The translations under genes were made by a program, and so were the position numbers. The notes under the pieces were generated by a model. The model did no database searches, was not told the DNA's origin, and worked only from the letters and a program-made list of their open reading frames with translations. From the NCBI RefSeq assembly GCF_003053845.1, contig NZ_QAYG01000005.1, positions 1-64,000 on the forward strand: a stretch of DNA of 64,000 nt, given 5' to 3'. Below are positions 38,498 to 47,305 of this stretch, piece after piece (within the stretch, counting starts at the first letter, position 1; each line of letters opens with the position of its first letter). The stretch is from Breoghania corrubedonensis. GTDB lineage: Bacteria > Pseudomonadota > Alphaproteobacteria > Rhizobiales > Stappiaceae.

Positions 38498-40930
38498 ATG
38501 TCCGACAGAAAAACGCCCCCGTTCAACCGCGGCCAAGCGGAAGAGCAATACGCGGATCCGACCCAGGCCGACACTCGGCCTGCTCAGCAGACGGCTGCCC
38601 AGTCGCCCTACGCCGAGGATCCGCTTGTTGAACTCGCCCGCATCGTCAGCGAGTCCGCGCACACGGCGCCGGTGACCCCCGGATACGCCACCGGATACGA
38701 AGGCGCTCCGCAGCCGCGTCGCGACCCGGTTCCCGAGGCTCCAGCCGAGCCCCGGGACTACAGTCTTCCCGACGACTTCGGTTCGGATCTCGAAGCCGAG
38801 TTGATGGCAGAGCTGGCTCCGGTCTATGCGCCCGAGCCTCAGGCCCGGCCGCAACCCCAATTCGAGGCTCCTGGCCAACAGCAGCCGTCAGCGCCTCAGG
38901 TGGAGCCGCGGCGGGCGGAACCCGCGCGCGTCGTTCATCCGATGCCGCGCGCCACGCCGCATGTTCCCGCCGGAGATCCCTCGACCCATGCCATTCCGGC
39001 GTCGGAAGCGCGCCGTCTTGAGGCTCTGGCGCGCGAGCAGCGTGCGCCGGAACCGCGTGTCGAGCCGCCGGTGGACTACGGCCAATTCGAGGAACCCGCC
39101 TACCAGGGCGAACCGTTCTTCGATCCGCTCGCCTATTCGTCCCCGCAGCCCGACCCGGTCGATGATTCGGCCCGCTATGCCGATGCTGCGGCCGAAGCAC
39201 TTGAAGCCGCCGTTCAGGAGGAACTGCGGCTTGCCGGTTATGCCGGCGATTTCAACGAGGGCTATGCCGAAGAGCCGGCCGCGCCCGAACCCGTTCGCCA
39301 GCAGTTCGTTCAGGACGAGCCGGTGCCCGAGGTGGTGAGGGCGGATGTTGCCGCGCCGCAGTCCTATGGCGCGGATTCGCCAGACGCCTTCTATAATCCG
39401 TCCCAGGCCGGTGCGTTGCGCGGCTCCTTCGATCAGGACTATGCGCCTTCCTACGCGCAGGAGATCTATCCGGAGCAGCCCGCGGTTTACGCGCAGCAGG
39501 AACCCGTCTTCCCGGACGTGCCGTCATCGTCTGAGCCCGAACCCGTCGCTCCCTCTCTCCGTGTTCCTTCGCCCGCCGCGCCCGAACTGGTCGCGCAGGT
39601 GGAGCCGCGCTTCGATGTCGATGACATGCAGTGGCCGGCGGCCGAGGGCTCGCTGGACATGCGTGCCGACGAGCGCGGCGCTGTGCCCGGTTATGACGAG
39701 CCGCGCTTTGACGACGGTCAGGGCTATGCCCGCCAGCCTCAGGACGACTTCGAGCTCGATGACATATTCGAGGCAGAAGAAACCGCAGCGCCTCAACGCG
39801 TGCCACAAGGCGTGCTGCCTGAACACCCCAAGGCCGAAAAGCGGGCTGCTCCGCGTGCCGAGCCGAAACGGCGTGGCATGATGGCTGCCGCCGCCGTTGG
39901 CGCCATCGTCGTTCTTGGCGGCGGTGCGTTTCTGGTGAGCGGTCTGTTCGGCAGTGACGGGCCCAGCGGCCCGCCGGTGCGCATAGCCGCTGAAGCCGGA
40001 CCCTTCAAGGTCTTCCCCGAGGCGACGAAGGCATCCGCCGACCCCTCTCCGAGCAAGGCGATCTACGATCGTGTCGCCGGCGTTCAGTCGCGCGACGAGC
40101 AGCTGGTGCCGCGCGAGGAAGAGCCGGTTTCCGCGGTTCCCACCACCGATGGCAATGATCTTCGCACCGTTGGTGCCGACGGTATTGCCGCTGATACGCC
40201 GGCACGGCCCAAGCGCGTGCGCACAGTCGTCGTGCGTCCCGATGGCACGATCATCGCGGCGCCCGATCTGCCGGGAACCTCCGCTTCTGCGGACGATCCG
40301 CAGACGGCGCAAGCGCCGACCCTCGATGCGACGCCGCAGGCCGCCCCGGGTGCTGATGCCAATATCCGCACGATCAATGCAAGGCCGGTCGATTCCATGG
40401 CCGAGGCGACCGGTAATGGCGTCGTGGGGAACATGGCAGATGGCGAGGCCCGCGTGCCGACCACGCCGGAGCGGTCCGCCACGTCTGGCGATGCTGCCGG
40501 AGAGACTTTGATGCCGCGGCCCAAGCCCGAAGCGCCGGAAACCCGTGTGGCGGCCGCAACGCCTGTCAGCAACGCGCCGATCCAGCGTTCGGGTCCACTC
40601 GATCTGACCGGCGGCAATACCTCTCAGCCGGCCGCTGCCGCGCGTCCCGCCGCAAGCACCGGCTCCGCATCCGTTCCCTCGGGATCCTATGTGGTTCAGG
40701 TCTCCTCTCAGCGCACGCTTGAGCAAGCCCAGCAGGCCTATGCCTCGATGCAGCGGCAGTTTCCCTCCATCCTGGGGAACGTGCAGGCCGCTTATCCGAG
40801 TGTCGATCTTGGCGATCGCGGGACCTTCTACCGGGTGCGGATCGTGGCCGGCGGGCAGGCGGCGGCAAATGACCTTTGCACGCGTCTGAAGGATGCCGGC
40901 GGCGACTGCTTCGTGCGTCGCTCCGAATAG
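38498..40930 (+). CDS. Large SPOR-domain membrane protein
   Basis: An 810-aa bitopic protein. The first 455 residues are a long acidic, proline-rich, probably disordered cytoplasmic region with many short Glu/Pro/Asp stretches. One transmembrane segment lies at about 461-484 (MMAAAAVGAIVVLGGGAFLVSGLF), followed by a low-complexity periplasmic linker. A SPOR domain ends the protein (about 730-808; SYVVQVSSQRTLEQAQQAYASM, FYRVRIVAGG). SPOR domains recognise denuded septal glycan, so this is a candidate FtsN-like division protein. The slot between argS and nagZ is a known alphaproteobacterial position for such proteins. Confidence 0.85.
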   Translation: MSDRKTPPFNRGQAEEQYADPTQADTRPAQQTAAQSPYAEDPLVELARIVSESAHTAPVTPGYATGYEGAPQPRRDPVPEAPAEPRDYSLPDDFGSDLEAELMAELAPVYAPEPQARPQPQFEAPGQQQPSAPQVEPRRAEPARVVHPMPRATPHVPAGDPSTHAIPASEARRLEALAREQRAPEPRVEPPVDYGQFEEPAYQGEPFFDPLAYSSPQPDPVDDSARYADAAAEALEAAVQEELRLAGYAGDFNEGYAEEPAAPEPVRQQFVQDEPVPEVVRADVAAPQSYGADSPDAFYNPSQAGALRGSFDQDYAPSYAQEIYPEQPAVYAQQEPVFPDVPSSSEPEPVAPSLRVPSPAAPELVAQVEPRFDVDDMQWPAAEGSLDMRADERGAVPGYDEPRFDDGQGYARQPQDDFELDDIFEAEETAAPQRVPQGVLPEHPKAEKRAAPRAEPKRRGMMAAAAVGAIVVLGGGAFLVSGLFGSDGPSGPPVRIAAEAGPFKVFPEATKASADPSPSKAIYDRVAGVQSRDEQLVPREEEPVSAVPTTDGNDLRTVGADGIAADTPARPKRVRTVVVRPDGTIIAAPDLPGTSASADDPQTAQAPTLDATPQAAPGADANIRTINARPVDSMAEATGNGVVGNMADGEARVPTTPERSATSGDAAGETLMPRPKPEAPETRVAAATPVSNAPIQRSGPLDLTGGNTSQPAAAARPAASTGSASVPSGSYVVQVSSQRTLEQAQQAYASMQRQFPSILGNVQAAYPSVDLGDRGTFYRVRIVAGGQAAANDLCTRLKDAGGDCFVRRSE

Positions 40931-41055
40931 CGCAAGTGCAGACCTTGTCTCGTGGCGCGGGGCTCTTGCCTCGCGTCACACGACGTCTGCGACGTGGCGC
41001 CCGCCCTGACTTTTGAGCCGAATGCGGCATGGACGGGGCTCTCCAGGAACGGATG

Positions 41056-42075
41056 ATGACCAAGGCTTTCATTACCGGTTGCGCGGATCTGCGCCTGAAC
41101 GCCGACGAGGTCGCCTTTTTCGGGGCCGAAAGGCCCTGGGGGCTGATCCTGTTTCGCCGCAATGTCGCGGAGCCCGCCCAGGTGGCGGATTTGATCGCGT
41201 CGTTTCGTGATGCTGTCGGGCGTGCGGATGCGCCGGTTCTGATCGATCAGGAAGGCGGTCGGGTCCAACGGCTGAAGCCGCCGCACTGGCCCGACTATCC
41301 GCCGGGGCGCCATTATGGCCGGCTTTTTGCTGGCGATCCGGTTGCGGGCGAACGGGCCGCCTGGCTGGGCGCTCGGCTCATCGCACACGATCTGCATGAG
41401 CTTGGCATCGATGTCGACTGCCTGCCGGTCCTGGACGTGCCGGTCGCCGGCGGACACGCGGTGATCGGTGACAGGGCCTATGGCGAGGATGTCGAAACGG
41501 TGACGACACTTGCCTCTGCCGCAGCCGAGGGGCTGATGTGCGGTGGCGTTCTGCCAGTCGCCAAGCATGTTCCCGGCCATGGTCGGGCCGCTGCCGACAG
41601 CCATCTGGAACTCCCTCGCGTTCTGGCAACGGCGGAGGATCTCGAGGCATCCGATTTCGAGCCTTTCCGCCGTCTTGTGAGGCTGCCGCTGGCGATGACG
41701 GCGCATGTCGTCTACACCGCCTTTGACGCGGTGTGCCCGGCAACGACATCGCGCAAGGTCATCGAGACCGTCATCCGTGGCGTGATAGGATACGAGGGCT
41801 GCCTGATGAGCGACGATCTGTCGATGCGGGCGCTGACGGGCTCGCTGGGCGAGCGGACAGCGGCGGCCTTTGCCGCCGGGTGCGATCTGGCCTTGCATTG
41901 CAACGGCGATATGGCCGAGATGGTGGAGATCGCGGCCGCGACACCGCAACTTGCCGGAAAGGCCGCGTTGCGGGCGCAGGCCGCGCTCGATGCCCGGCGC
42001 GAGCCTGGCCCGCTGGACGAGATGGCCGCGCGCGAGGAATTCGATGCGTTGCTGGCCCCGGTGGGAGAGGTCTAG
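41056..42075 (+). CDS. nagZ: Beta-N-acetylhexosaminidase NagZ
   Basis: A 339-aa glycoside hydrolase family 3 enzyme that removes GlcNAc from anhydromuropeptides during peptidoglycan recycling. The KHVPGHGRAAADSHLELP motif carries the catalytic loop His/Asp pair, and MSDDLSMRAL holds the nucleophile Asp. Double ATG codons at 41053 and 41056 lie 4 and 7 bases after AGGA; the second is used here. A frame from 41029 exists but lacks a site. Confidence 0.93.
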   Translation: MTKAFITGCADLRLNADEVAFFGAERPWGLILFRRNVAEPAQVADLIASFRDAVGRADAPVLIDQEGGRVQRLKPPHWPDYPPGRHYGRLFAGDPVAGERAAWLGARLIAHDLHELGIDVDCLPVLDVPVAGGHAVIGDRAYGEDVETVTTLASAAAEGLMCGGVLPVAKHVPGHGRAAADSHLELPRVLATAEDLEASDFEPFRRLVRLPLAMTAHVVYTAFDAVCPATTSRKVIETVIRGVIGYEGCLMSDDLSMRALTGSLGERTAAAFAAGCDLALHCNGDMAEMVEIAAATPQLAGKAALRAQAALDARREPGPLDEMAAREEFDALLAPVGEV

Positions 42076-42124
42076 TGGATAGACCGAGACGGAAGGTTCC
42101 CTTCCGCCTCGATAAGTCTATCCA
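42076..42124. other. Long stem-loop between nagZ and scpA
   Basis: TGGATAGAC pairs with GTCTATCCA (42076-42084 / 42116-42124), CGAG with CTCG (85-88 / 108-111), and CGGAAGG with CCTTCCG (90-96 / 100-106) around a 3-nt loop. There is one mismatch and one ATAA bulge. It starts immediately after the nagZ stop and has no U-tract. It may be an mRNA processing or stability element, or a dispersed palindrome. Confidence 0.6.
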
Positions 42125-42214
42125 TAGAGTCAATACCTTGAGCAGTTTCTTGTCGCTCGGGCGGAACCGCCTGAGCGGAAAGCGCTCCAAGGTGGGGACC
42201 CAAAGGGAATTGCC

Positions 42215-43090
42215 ATGGCCGACGAGGAGCCTTTCGAGCTGCCCTTGCACGATGCCCCCGAACCGCAGGGGCCTGCACTCGTCGTCGATGTCGACGGCTA
42301 CGAGGGGCCGCTCGATCTGCTGCTGACGCTGGCACGCAGCCAGAAGGTCGATCTCACCCGTATTTCCATTCTCGCACTTGCCGAGCAATATCTCACCTTC
42401 GTTCACGAGGCGCGAAAACTCAGGCTTGAGCTGGCGGCCGACTATCTGGTGATGGCGGCCTGGCTCGCCTATCTGAAATCGCGCCTGCTGCTGCCCGAGC
42501 AGAAGGACGACGACGAACCCACCGGCGAGGAATTGGCGGCAGCGCTCGCGTTCCGCCTGCGCCGTCTGGAGGCCATGCGTGAGGTCGCCGCGCGGCTGAT
42601 GAACCGCAACAGGCTCGGTCGCGATGTCTTTCCCCGCGGCGCGCCGGAAACGGTCGCCGTGGTGCGTCGCAGCGAATGGGGCGCCACCATCTACGACCTG
42701 CTGATGGCCTACGCCTCGCAGCGTCAGCGCAATTCCGTCACCTCGGTGTCGGTGGGAAAGCGCAGCGTCTGGTCCCTGGCCGATGCCCGCACCATTCTGA
42801 CCCGGCTCGTTGGCGCCGCCGCCGACTGGGCGCCGATCGACAGCTATCTCGCGACCTACATGGCAAGGCCCGAGGAGCGCGTGAGCGTGCTGGCCAGCGC
42901 CTTTTCCGCAAGTCTGGAACTGGTGCGCGAAGGTAAGGTGGAGCTGCGTCAGTCCAATCCTTTCGCTCCGCTCTACATCCGCTGGCGCCCGGGCGCGACG
43001 GCAAACGAGACGGCGGCACCGCAAGCGGACGAAGCGGCGCAGGAGGAGGGCGGTCGCGCTCCATTCACGGAAGAAGACGATGAGCGATAA
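42215..43090 (+). CDS. scpA: Segregation and condensation protein A
   Basis: A 291-aa kleisin subunit of the SMC-ScpAB condensin complex. The N-terminal motif YEGPLDLLLTLARSQKVDLTRISI is the SMC-head-binding kleisin start. ADYLVMAAWLAYLKSRLLLP follows, and the C-terminus holds a winged-helix remnant. Overlaps scpB by 11 bases. smc is not in the window. Confidence 0.95.
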   Translation: MADEEPFELPLHDAPEPQGPALVVDVDGYEGPLDLLLTLARSQKVDLTRISILALAEQYLTFVHEARKLRLELAADYLVMAAWLAYLKSRLLLPEQKDDDEPTGEELAAALAFRLRRLEAMREVAARLMNRNRLGRDVFPRGAPETVAVVRRSEWGATIYDLLMAYASQRQRNSVTSVSVGKRSVWSLADARTILTRLVGAAADWAPIDSYLATYMARPEERVSVLASAFSASLELVREGKVELRQSNPFAPLYIRWRPGATANETAAPQADEAAQEEGGRAPFTEEDDER

Positions 43091-43832
43091 CGAAGATCAC
43101 GACGGCGACGCGCCGGAACAGGCACGGGCAGGCAACGTGACGAGCCTTCCTTCGGCCACGCACCGCTACGAGTTGAGGATGCTTGAAGCCTTGTTGTTCG
43201 CCAGCGCCGAGCCGCTGGGCGATGACGAACTCGCCGCCCGCCTGCCGGAGCGCGTCGATATTCCCGCGCTTCTTTCGGAATTGCAGCAGGCCTATGCGGG
43301 GCGAGGCGTCAATCTGGTGCATGTGGCGGGCAAGTGGGCCTTCCGCACGGCCGACGATCTTGCCTTCCTTTTGCGCCGGGAAGCGACCGAGCAGAAGAAA
43401 CTCTCGCGTGCGGCGCTGGAAACGCTCGCCATCATCGCCTATCACCAGCCTGTGACACGCGCGGAGATCGAGGAGGTGAGGGGCGTCTCCACCTCCAAGG
43501 GAACGATCGACGTTTTGCTGGAGACGGGCTGGATCCGCATGCGCGGACGCCGCCGCACCCCTGGCAGACCGGTCACCTACGGCACGACCGAGGCCTTTCT
43601 GGATCATTTCGCTCTGGACGAGGTGCGTGATCTGCCCGGACTTGAGGAATTGCGCGGCGCGGGACTTCTCGACAGCGCCGTGCCGATCGATTTTCTGGTG
43701 CCTTCGCCCGATGACAGCGATGAGCTGAAGGAAGACGAGGATCCGCTGGAAACCGGCGACATGTTTGCCGATCTGGAAGAGGAAGACCGCTCCGGCGGTG
43801 CGGGGGACGAGGAAGATACTTCTGAGCGCTGA
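43080..43832 (+). CDS. scpB: Segregation and condensation protein B
   Basis: A 250-aa double winged-helix partner of ScpA. Typical stretches: LRMLEALLFASAEPLGDDELAARLP, LSRAALETLAIIAYHQPVTRAEIEEVRGV, and RRRTPGRPVTYGTTEAFLDHFAL. The acidic C-terminal tail (about 205-250) is longer than in the shortest family members. The start is inside the end of scpA. Confidence 0.95.
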   Translation: MSDNEDHDGDAPEQARAGNVTSLPSATHRYELRMLEALLFASAEPLGDDELAARLPERVDIPALLSELQQAYAGRGVNLVHVAGKWAFRTADDLAFLLRREATEQKKLSRAALETLAIIAYHQPVTRAEIEEVRGVSTSKGTIDVLLETGWIRMRGRRRTPGRPVTYGTTEAFLDHFALDEVRDLPGLEELRGAGLLDSAVPIDFLVPSPDDSDELKEDEDPLETGDMFADLEEEDRSGGAGDEEDTSER

Positions 43833-45033
43833 GAACAAGAATATCGTCGCAACGCACGGCGATGCGGGAAAGGGCGCGCAATCGCGTGCGGGACGCGCGG
43901 ATCGTTGGGGGGAGTGGGGAACCGCGGGCGCCGCGATCGCCGCGCGCCTGTCCTTCGAGGCGATCTCGCATGCCTATGAGGGTGTGGCCTCCGTGCGCGA
44001 CGTGTCGCTGACGGTCGAACCGGGCGAGGTGCTGTGTCTGCTCGGGCATTCGGGCTGCGGCAAGACGACTCTTCTGCGCATAGCCGCCGGTGTGGAGCGT
44101 CAACGCGCGGGCCGAGTGGTGATCAACGACCGCGAGATCGCCGGGCCCGATGCCTTTCTGCCGCCGGAGAAACGCGGAATCGGCCTGATGTTTCAGGACT
44201 ACGCGCTCTTCCCGCATCTCTCCATTCTCGACAACGTGCGCTTCGGGCTGACCGCGCTGCCGCCGGCGGAGGCCGAACGGGAGGCGTTGCACGCGCTCGA
44301 ACGGGTGGGCCTCAAGAACTATGCGCGTGACTATCCGCATGCGCTTTCGGGCGGCGAACAGCAGCGCGTGGCACTGGCGCGCGCCATCGCGCCCCGTCCT
44401 TCCGTGCTGCTGATGGACGAACCGTTCTCCGGCCTCGACAGGCGCATGCGCGACAGCGTTCGCGACGAAACCATGGCCGTTTTGCGCGAAACGCGCGCGA
44501 CCTGCATCGTCGTTACCCATGATCCTGAAGAAGCCCTGCGCATGGGCGACCGCATCGCCCTGATGCGCGCCGGCCGGTTGATCCAGCTGGGAACGGCGGA
44601 TGCCCTCTACAATCATCCCGCTGATATCTTCGCCGCGCGCTTTTTCTCCGAACTTAACGAACTGGAAGGCACGGTCGTCGGCGGCGCCTTGGAAACGGTT
44701 CTCGGCCGTTTTCCGGCCCCCGAACTGGATGACGGCACCTCCGCGATCGCCTGCCTGCGGCCGCATGCGGTGCGGGTCACCTTGTGGGAAGGCCCCGGCG
44801 AAGGTGTTGCGGGGCGTATCGTCAATCGCCATTTCCTTGGCGAGGTCGACCAGCTCGATATCGCCGTGGACGGTCTGTCGCGCCCGCTCAAGGCGCGGGT
44901 GCGGACCGGTCAGGGATTTCGGTCGGGGCTTGATGTCGCATTGGCGGTCGAGGCACGGGATATTCTGGTCTTCGCCAGCGACAGCGGTAGGCCCGCACCG
45001 CAGAGCGCAACTCGTCCTGACGAAACCGCCTGA
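43798..45033 (+). CDS. Orphan FbpC/PotA-type ABC transporter ATPase
   Basis: About 411 aa. ABC cassette: Walker A GHSGCGKTT, Q-loop MFQDYALFPHLS, signature LSGGEQQRVALARA, Walker B VLLMDEPFSGLD, and H-loop VVTHDPEEAL. The C-terminal beta-domain (about 260-380, LRPHAVRV) resembles the TOBE/regulatory part of ferric-iron importers. No permease or binding protein is adjacent. The start is uncertain: GTG 43798 (used, purine-rich GGAAGAGGAAG upstream) overlaps scpB by 35 bases; TTG 43765 is also open. The N-terminal 50 residues are basic and non-homologous-looking. Confidence 0.8.
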   Translation: MRGTRKILLSAENKNIVATHGDAGKGAQSRAGRADRWGEWGTAGAAIAARLSFEAISHAYEGVASVRDVSLTVEPGEVLCLLGHSGCGKTTLLRIAAGVERQRAGRVVINDREIAGPDAFLPPEKRGIGLMFQDYALFPHLSILDNVRFGLTALPPAEAEREALHALERVGLKNYARDYPHALSGGEQQRVALARAIAPRPSVLLMDEPFSGLDRRMRDSVRDETMAVLRETRATCIVVTHDPEEALRMGDRIALMRAGRLIQLGTADALYNHPADIFAARFFSELNELEGTVVGGALETVLGRFPAPELDDGTSAIACLRPHAVRVTLWEGPGEGVAGRIVNRHFLGEVDQLDIAVDGLSRPLKARVRTGQGFRSGLDVALAVEARDILVFASDSGRPAPQSATRPDETA

Positions 45034-45235
45034 GCGGAAGGAACCCGCTCGGGATCAACGCGGGCCGGGTGATATGCGGACAATCCGGACACAATGCATG
45101 CCGAAGGCCGCATTGAAGCCGTGTCGGACATGGAAATCGGTTGCGGTCTTTCGCTTGACGCCTTAAGTGCTGTCAGAGCACAGGCGGTCCTCGTTCGGGG
45201 GAAAGTGTGATCGCCGTACCAGCGGGAGTTGTGAG

Positions 45236-45475
45236 ATGGGTTTGAGTATCTGGCAGATTCTGATCATCGCCGTGGTGGCGATCCTCTTGTTCGGTCGGGG
45301 CAGGATTTCCGATCTGATGGGGGACGTGGCGAAGGGAATCAAGAGCTTCAAGAAGGGCATGGCGGAAGACGACGAAGAAGACGAGGCGAAGCCTGCCAAC
45401 AAAACCATCGACCATCAGGCTTCGGACACTGTCTCGCCCAAGCAGACCGAGGATCAGACCAAGACCACGGGCTGA
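45236..45475 (+). CDS. tatA: Sec-independent translocase subunit TatA
   Basis: A 79-aa protein with one N-terminal transmembrane helix ([16 protein letters not shown]), the hinge FG-R-GR, an amphipathic helix ([19 protein letters not shown]) and an acidic tail beginning [10 protein letters not shown]. TatA assembles the pore for folded proteins. The start ATG 45236 follows GGGAG; a longer frame from 45167 lacks the correct N-terminus. Confidence 0.95.
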   Translation: MGLSIWQILIIAVVAILLFGRGRISDLMGDVAKGIKSFKKGMAEDDEEDEAKPANKTIDHQASDTVSPKQTEDQTKTTG

Positions 45476-45647
45476 CCTGCGCGTCTTGATGCGATGGCGG
45501 GCGGACCGGTCCGCCGTCACGTGCCGCCCGCAATGACCCGGAAGGCGCGGGCCCAGGCTTGGGCATGCGTCTCGGATCTCCCGGAGCCGGAGGTCCTTGC
45601 GGGGTTGCGTCCCTATTGTGATCGGATTCCGGCAGGAATGATCGTCT

Positions 45648-46406
45648 ATGTTCGATATCGGCTGGACTGAGCTTCTGGTTGTCGCCTGTATTGCGATCAT
45701 CGTGGTGGGTCCGAAGGACCTGCCACGCATGTTGCGCACCTTCGGCCAGATGGTCGGCAAGCTCCGCCGCATGGCGAACGAATTCCAGTCCACCTTCAAC
45801 GACGCGCTGCGCGAGGCCGAGAAGCAGGCTGACATCGACGAGATGCGCAAGCAGGTGGAGGAAGTGGGCAATTTCGATCCGCTCGGGGACATCAAGAAAT
45901 CCATCGAACCGATAAAGAAGGCGGGCGACGACCTGGCGAAGGACGTCAACAAGCGCATCGATACGGGCGAAGCGCCTCAAAAGGTCGAGGACAAGCCTGT
46001 GGAGCCCGCTGTACCGGCTGAAAAGTCCGGCGATGTCGCGGTCGCCTCGAAAGCGCCGGTTGCGGAAACGCCTGTCTCCGAAGATGCTCCCGCCAAGCCG
46101 ACCTCGGCCACGGGGGCAAAGACCAAGGCCACGCGCGCCAAGGCATCCGCTACCTCCAAGGCACCCACTACCTCCAAGGCGTCCGCGACGAAAAAGCCGG
46201 ATTCCCGGTCCACGACCACGAAATCCGCCTCGTCAACAAAGGCGGCGACGGCGAAATCCGGAGCGGCGAAGCCCGCGGCCGCCAAATCGACGAAGTCCGC
46301 CACGGCAAAGAAGACAGCGGGAACCGCCAAGGCGAAAACGACAGCGGCCAAGGCCGCGACACCGGCCGTTGGCGGTGACAAGTCTGATGCCGGGAGCACG
46401 TCATGA
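45648..46406 (+). CDS. tatB: Sec-independent translocase subunit TatB
   Basis: 252 aa. The N-terminal membrane helix MFDIGWTELLVVACIAIIVVGPKDLPRMLR and the amphipathic helix are diagnostic of TatB. From about residue 125 the tail is an Ala/Lys/Thr/Ser-rich repeat region of histone H1-like composition, unusually long for TatB. It is separated from tatA by 172 bases containing a GC-rich palindrome, and overlaps tatC by four bases. Confidence 0.95.
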   Translation: MFDIGWTELLVVACIAIIVVGPKDLPRMLRTFGQMVGKLRRMANEFQSTFNDALREAEKQADIDEMRKQVEEVGNFDPLGDIKKSIEPIKKAGDDLAKDVNKRIDTGEAPQKVEDKPVEPAVPAEKSGDVAVASKAPVAETPVSEDAPAKPTSATGAKTKATRAKASATSKAPTTSKASATKKPDSRSTTTKSASSTKAATAKSGAAKPAAAKSTKSATAKKTAGTAKAKTTAAKAATPAVGGDKSDAGSTS

Positions 46407-47200
46407 ACGAGGCAGATATCGACGAGGTCGAGGCATCCAAGGCCCCGCTGATCGAACACCTGATCGAGCTGCGTTCGCGGCTGATCAAGTCGGTCATCGC
46501 GATCCTGATCGCCTTCTTCATCTGCATCTATTTCGCGTCCGACATCTTCAACATCCTGATCCGTCCCTACGAGTGGGCGGCGGGGCCGCAGCACCCGCTT
46601 GAGCTGATCTACACTGCGCCGCAGGAATATTTCTTCACGCAGCTGAAGCTTGCGCTCTTCGGAGCGCTGTTCCTGGCGTTTCCTGTGATCGCGACGCAGG
46701 TCTACATGTTTGTCGCGCCCGGCCTCTACAAGAACGAGCGCGGTGCCTTCCTGCCGTATCTCTTCGCCACGCCCATTCTTTTCGCCATCGGCGCCTGCCT
46801 GGTCTATTTTCTGGTCATGCCCATGGCGATGACCTTCTTCCTGTCGATGGAGCAGGCCGGCACGGCGACCCAGGCGGCGATCAAGCACCTGCCCAAGGTC
46901 AGCGAATATCTCGGCCTCATCATGGTTCTGATCTTCGCTTTCGGCCTTGTGTTCCAGCTTCCCGTTGTCCTGACGCTGCTGGCGCGCGTCGGTCTCATCA
47001 GCTCGCAGACGCTGAAGGAAAAGCGCAAGTGGGCGGTGGTGATCACCTTCATCATGGCCGCGGTGCTGACCCCGCCGGATCCGATCAGCCAGATCGGCCT
47101 TGCGATCCCGACCCTGCTCCTCTACGAGTTCTCCATTCTCGCCGTGAAGTTCGTCGAACGCCGGCGCGAGGAGGCCAGGGCAGAACGCGACGCGGACTGA
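46403..47200 (+). CDS. tatC: Sec-independent translocase subunit TatC
   Basis: A 265-aa six-helix receptor for twin-arginine signal peptides. Motifs: PLIEHLIELRSRLIKSV at the N-terminus, YTAPQEYFFTQLKLALFGALFLAFPVIATQVYMFVAPGLYKNER, and LTPPDPISQIGLAIPTLLLYE. Start overlaps tatB at ATGA. Full length. Confidence 0.97.
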   Translation: MNEADIDEVEASKAPLIEHLIELRSRLIKSVIAILIAFFICIYFASDIFNILIRPYEWAAGPQHPLELIYTAPQEYFFTQLKLALFGALFLAFPVIATQVYMFVAPGLYKNERGAFLPYLFATPILFAIGACLVYFLVMPMAMTFFLSMEQAGTATQAAIKHLPKVSEYLGLIMVLIFAFGLVFQLPVVLTLLARVGLISSQTLKEKRKWAVVITFIMAAVLTPPDPISQIGLAIPTLLLYEFSILAVKFVERRREEARAERDAD

Positions 47201-47305
47201 CGGGTTCGTCTCTGCGGTTTCGCCTTGCCCTGGGCCCCGCGCATCAAGCGCTCTGGCAGGATTTGCCGGCCCATCCTCAACCGGAACTGACCCCGGAAAA
47301 GACCA

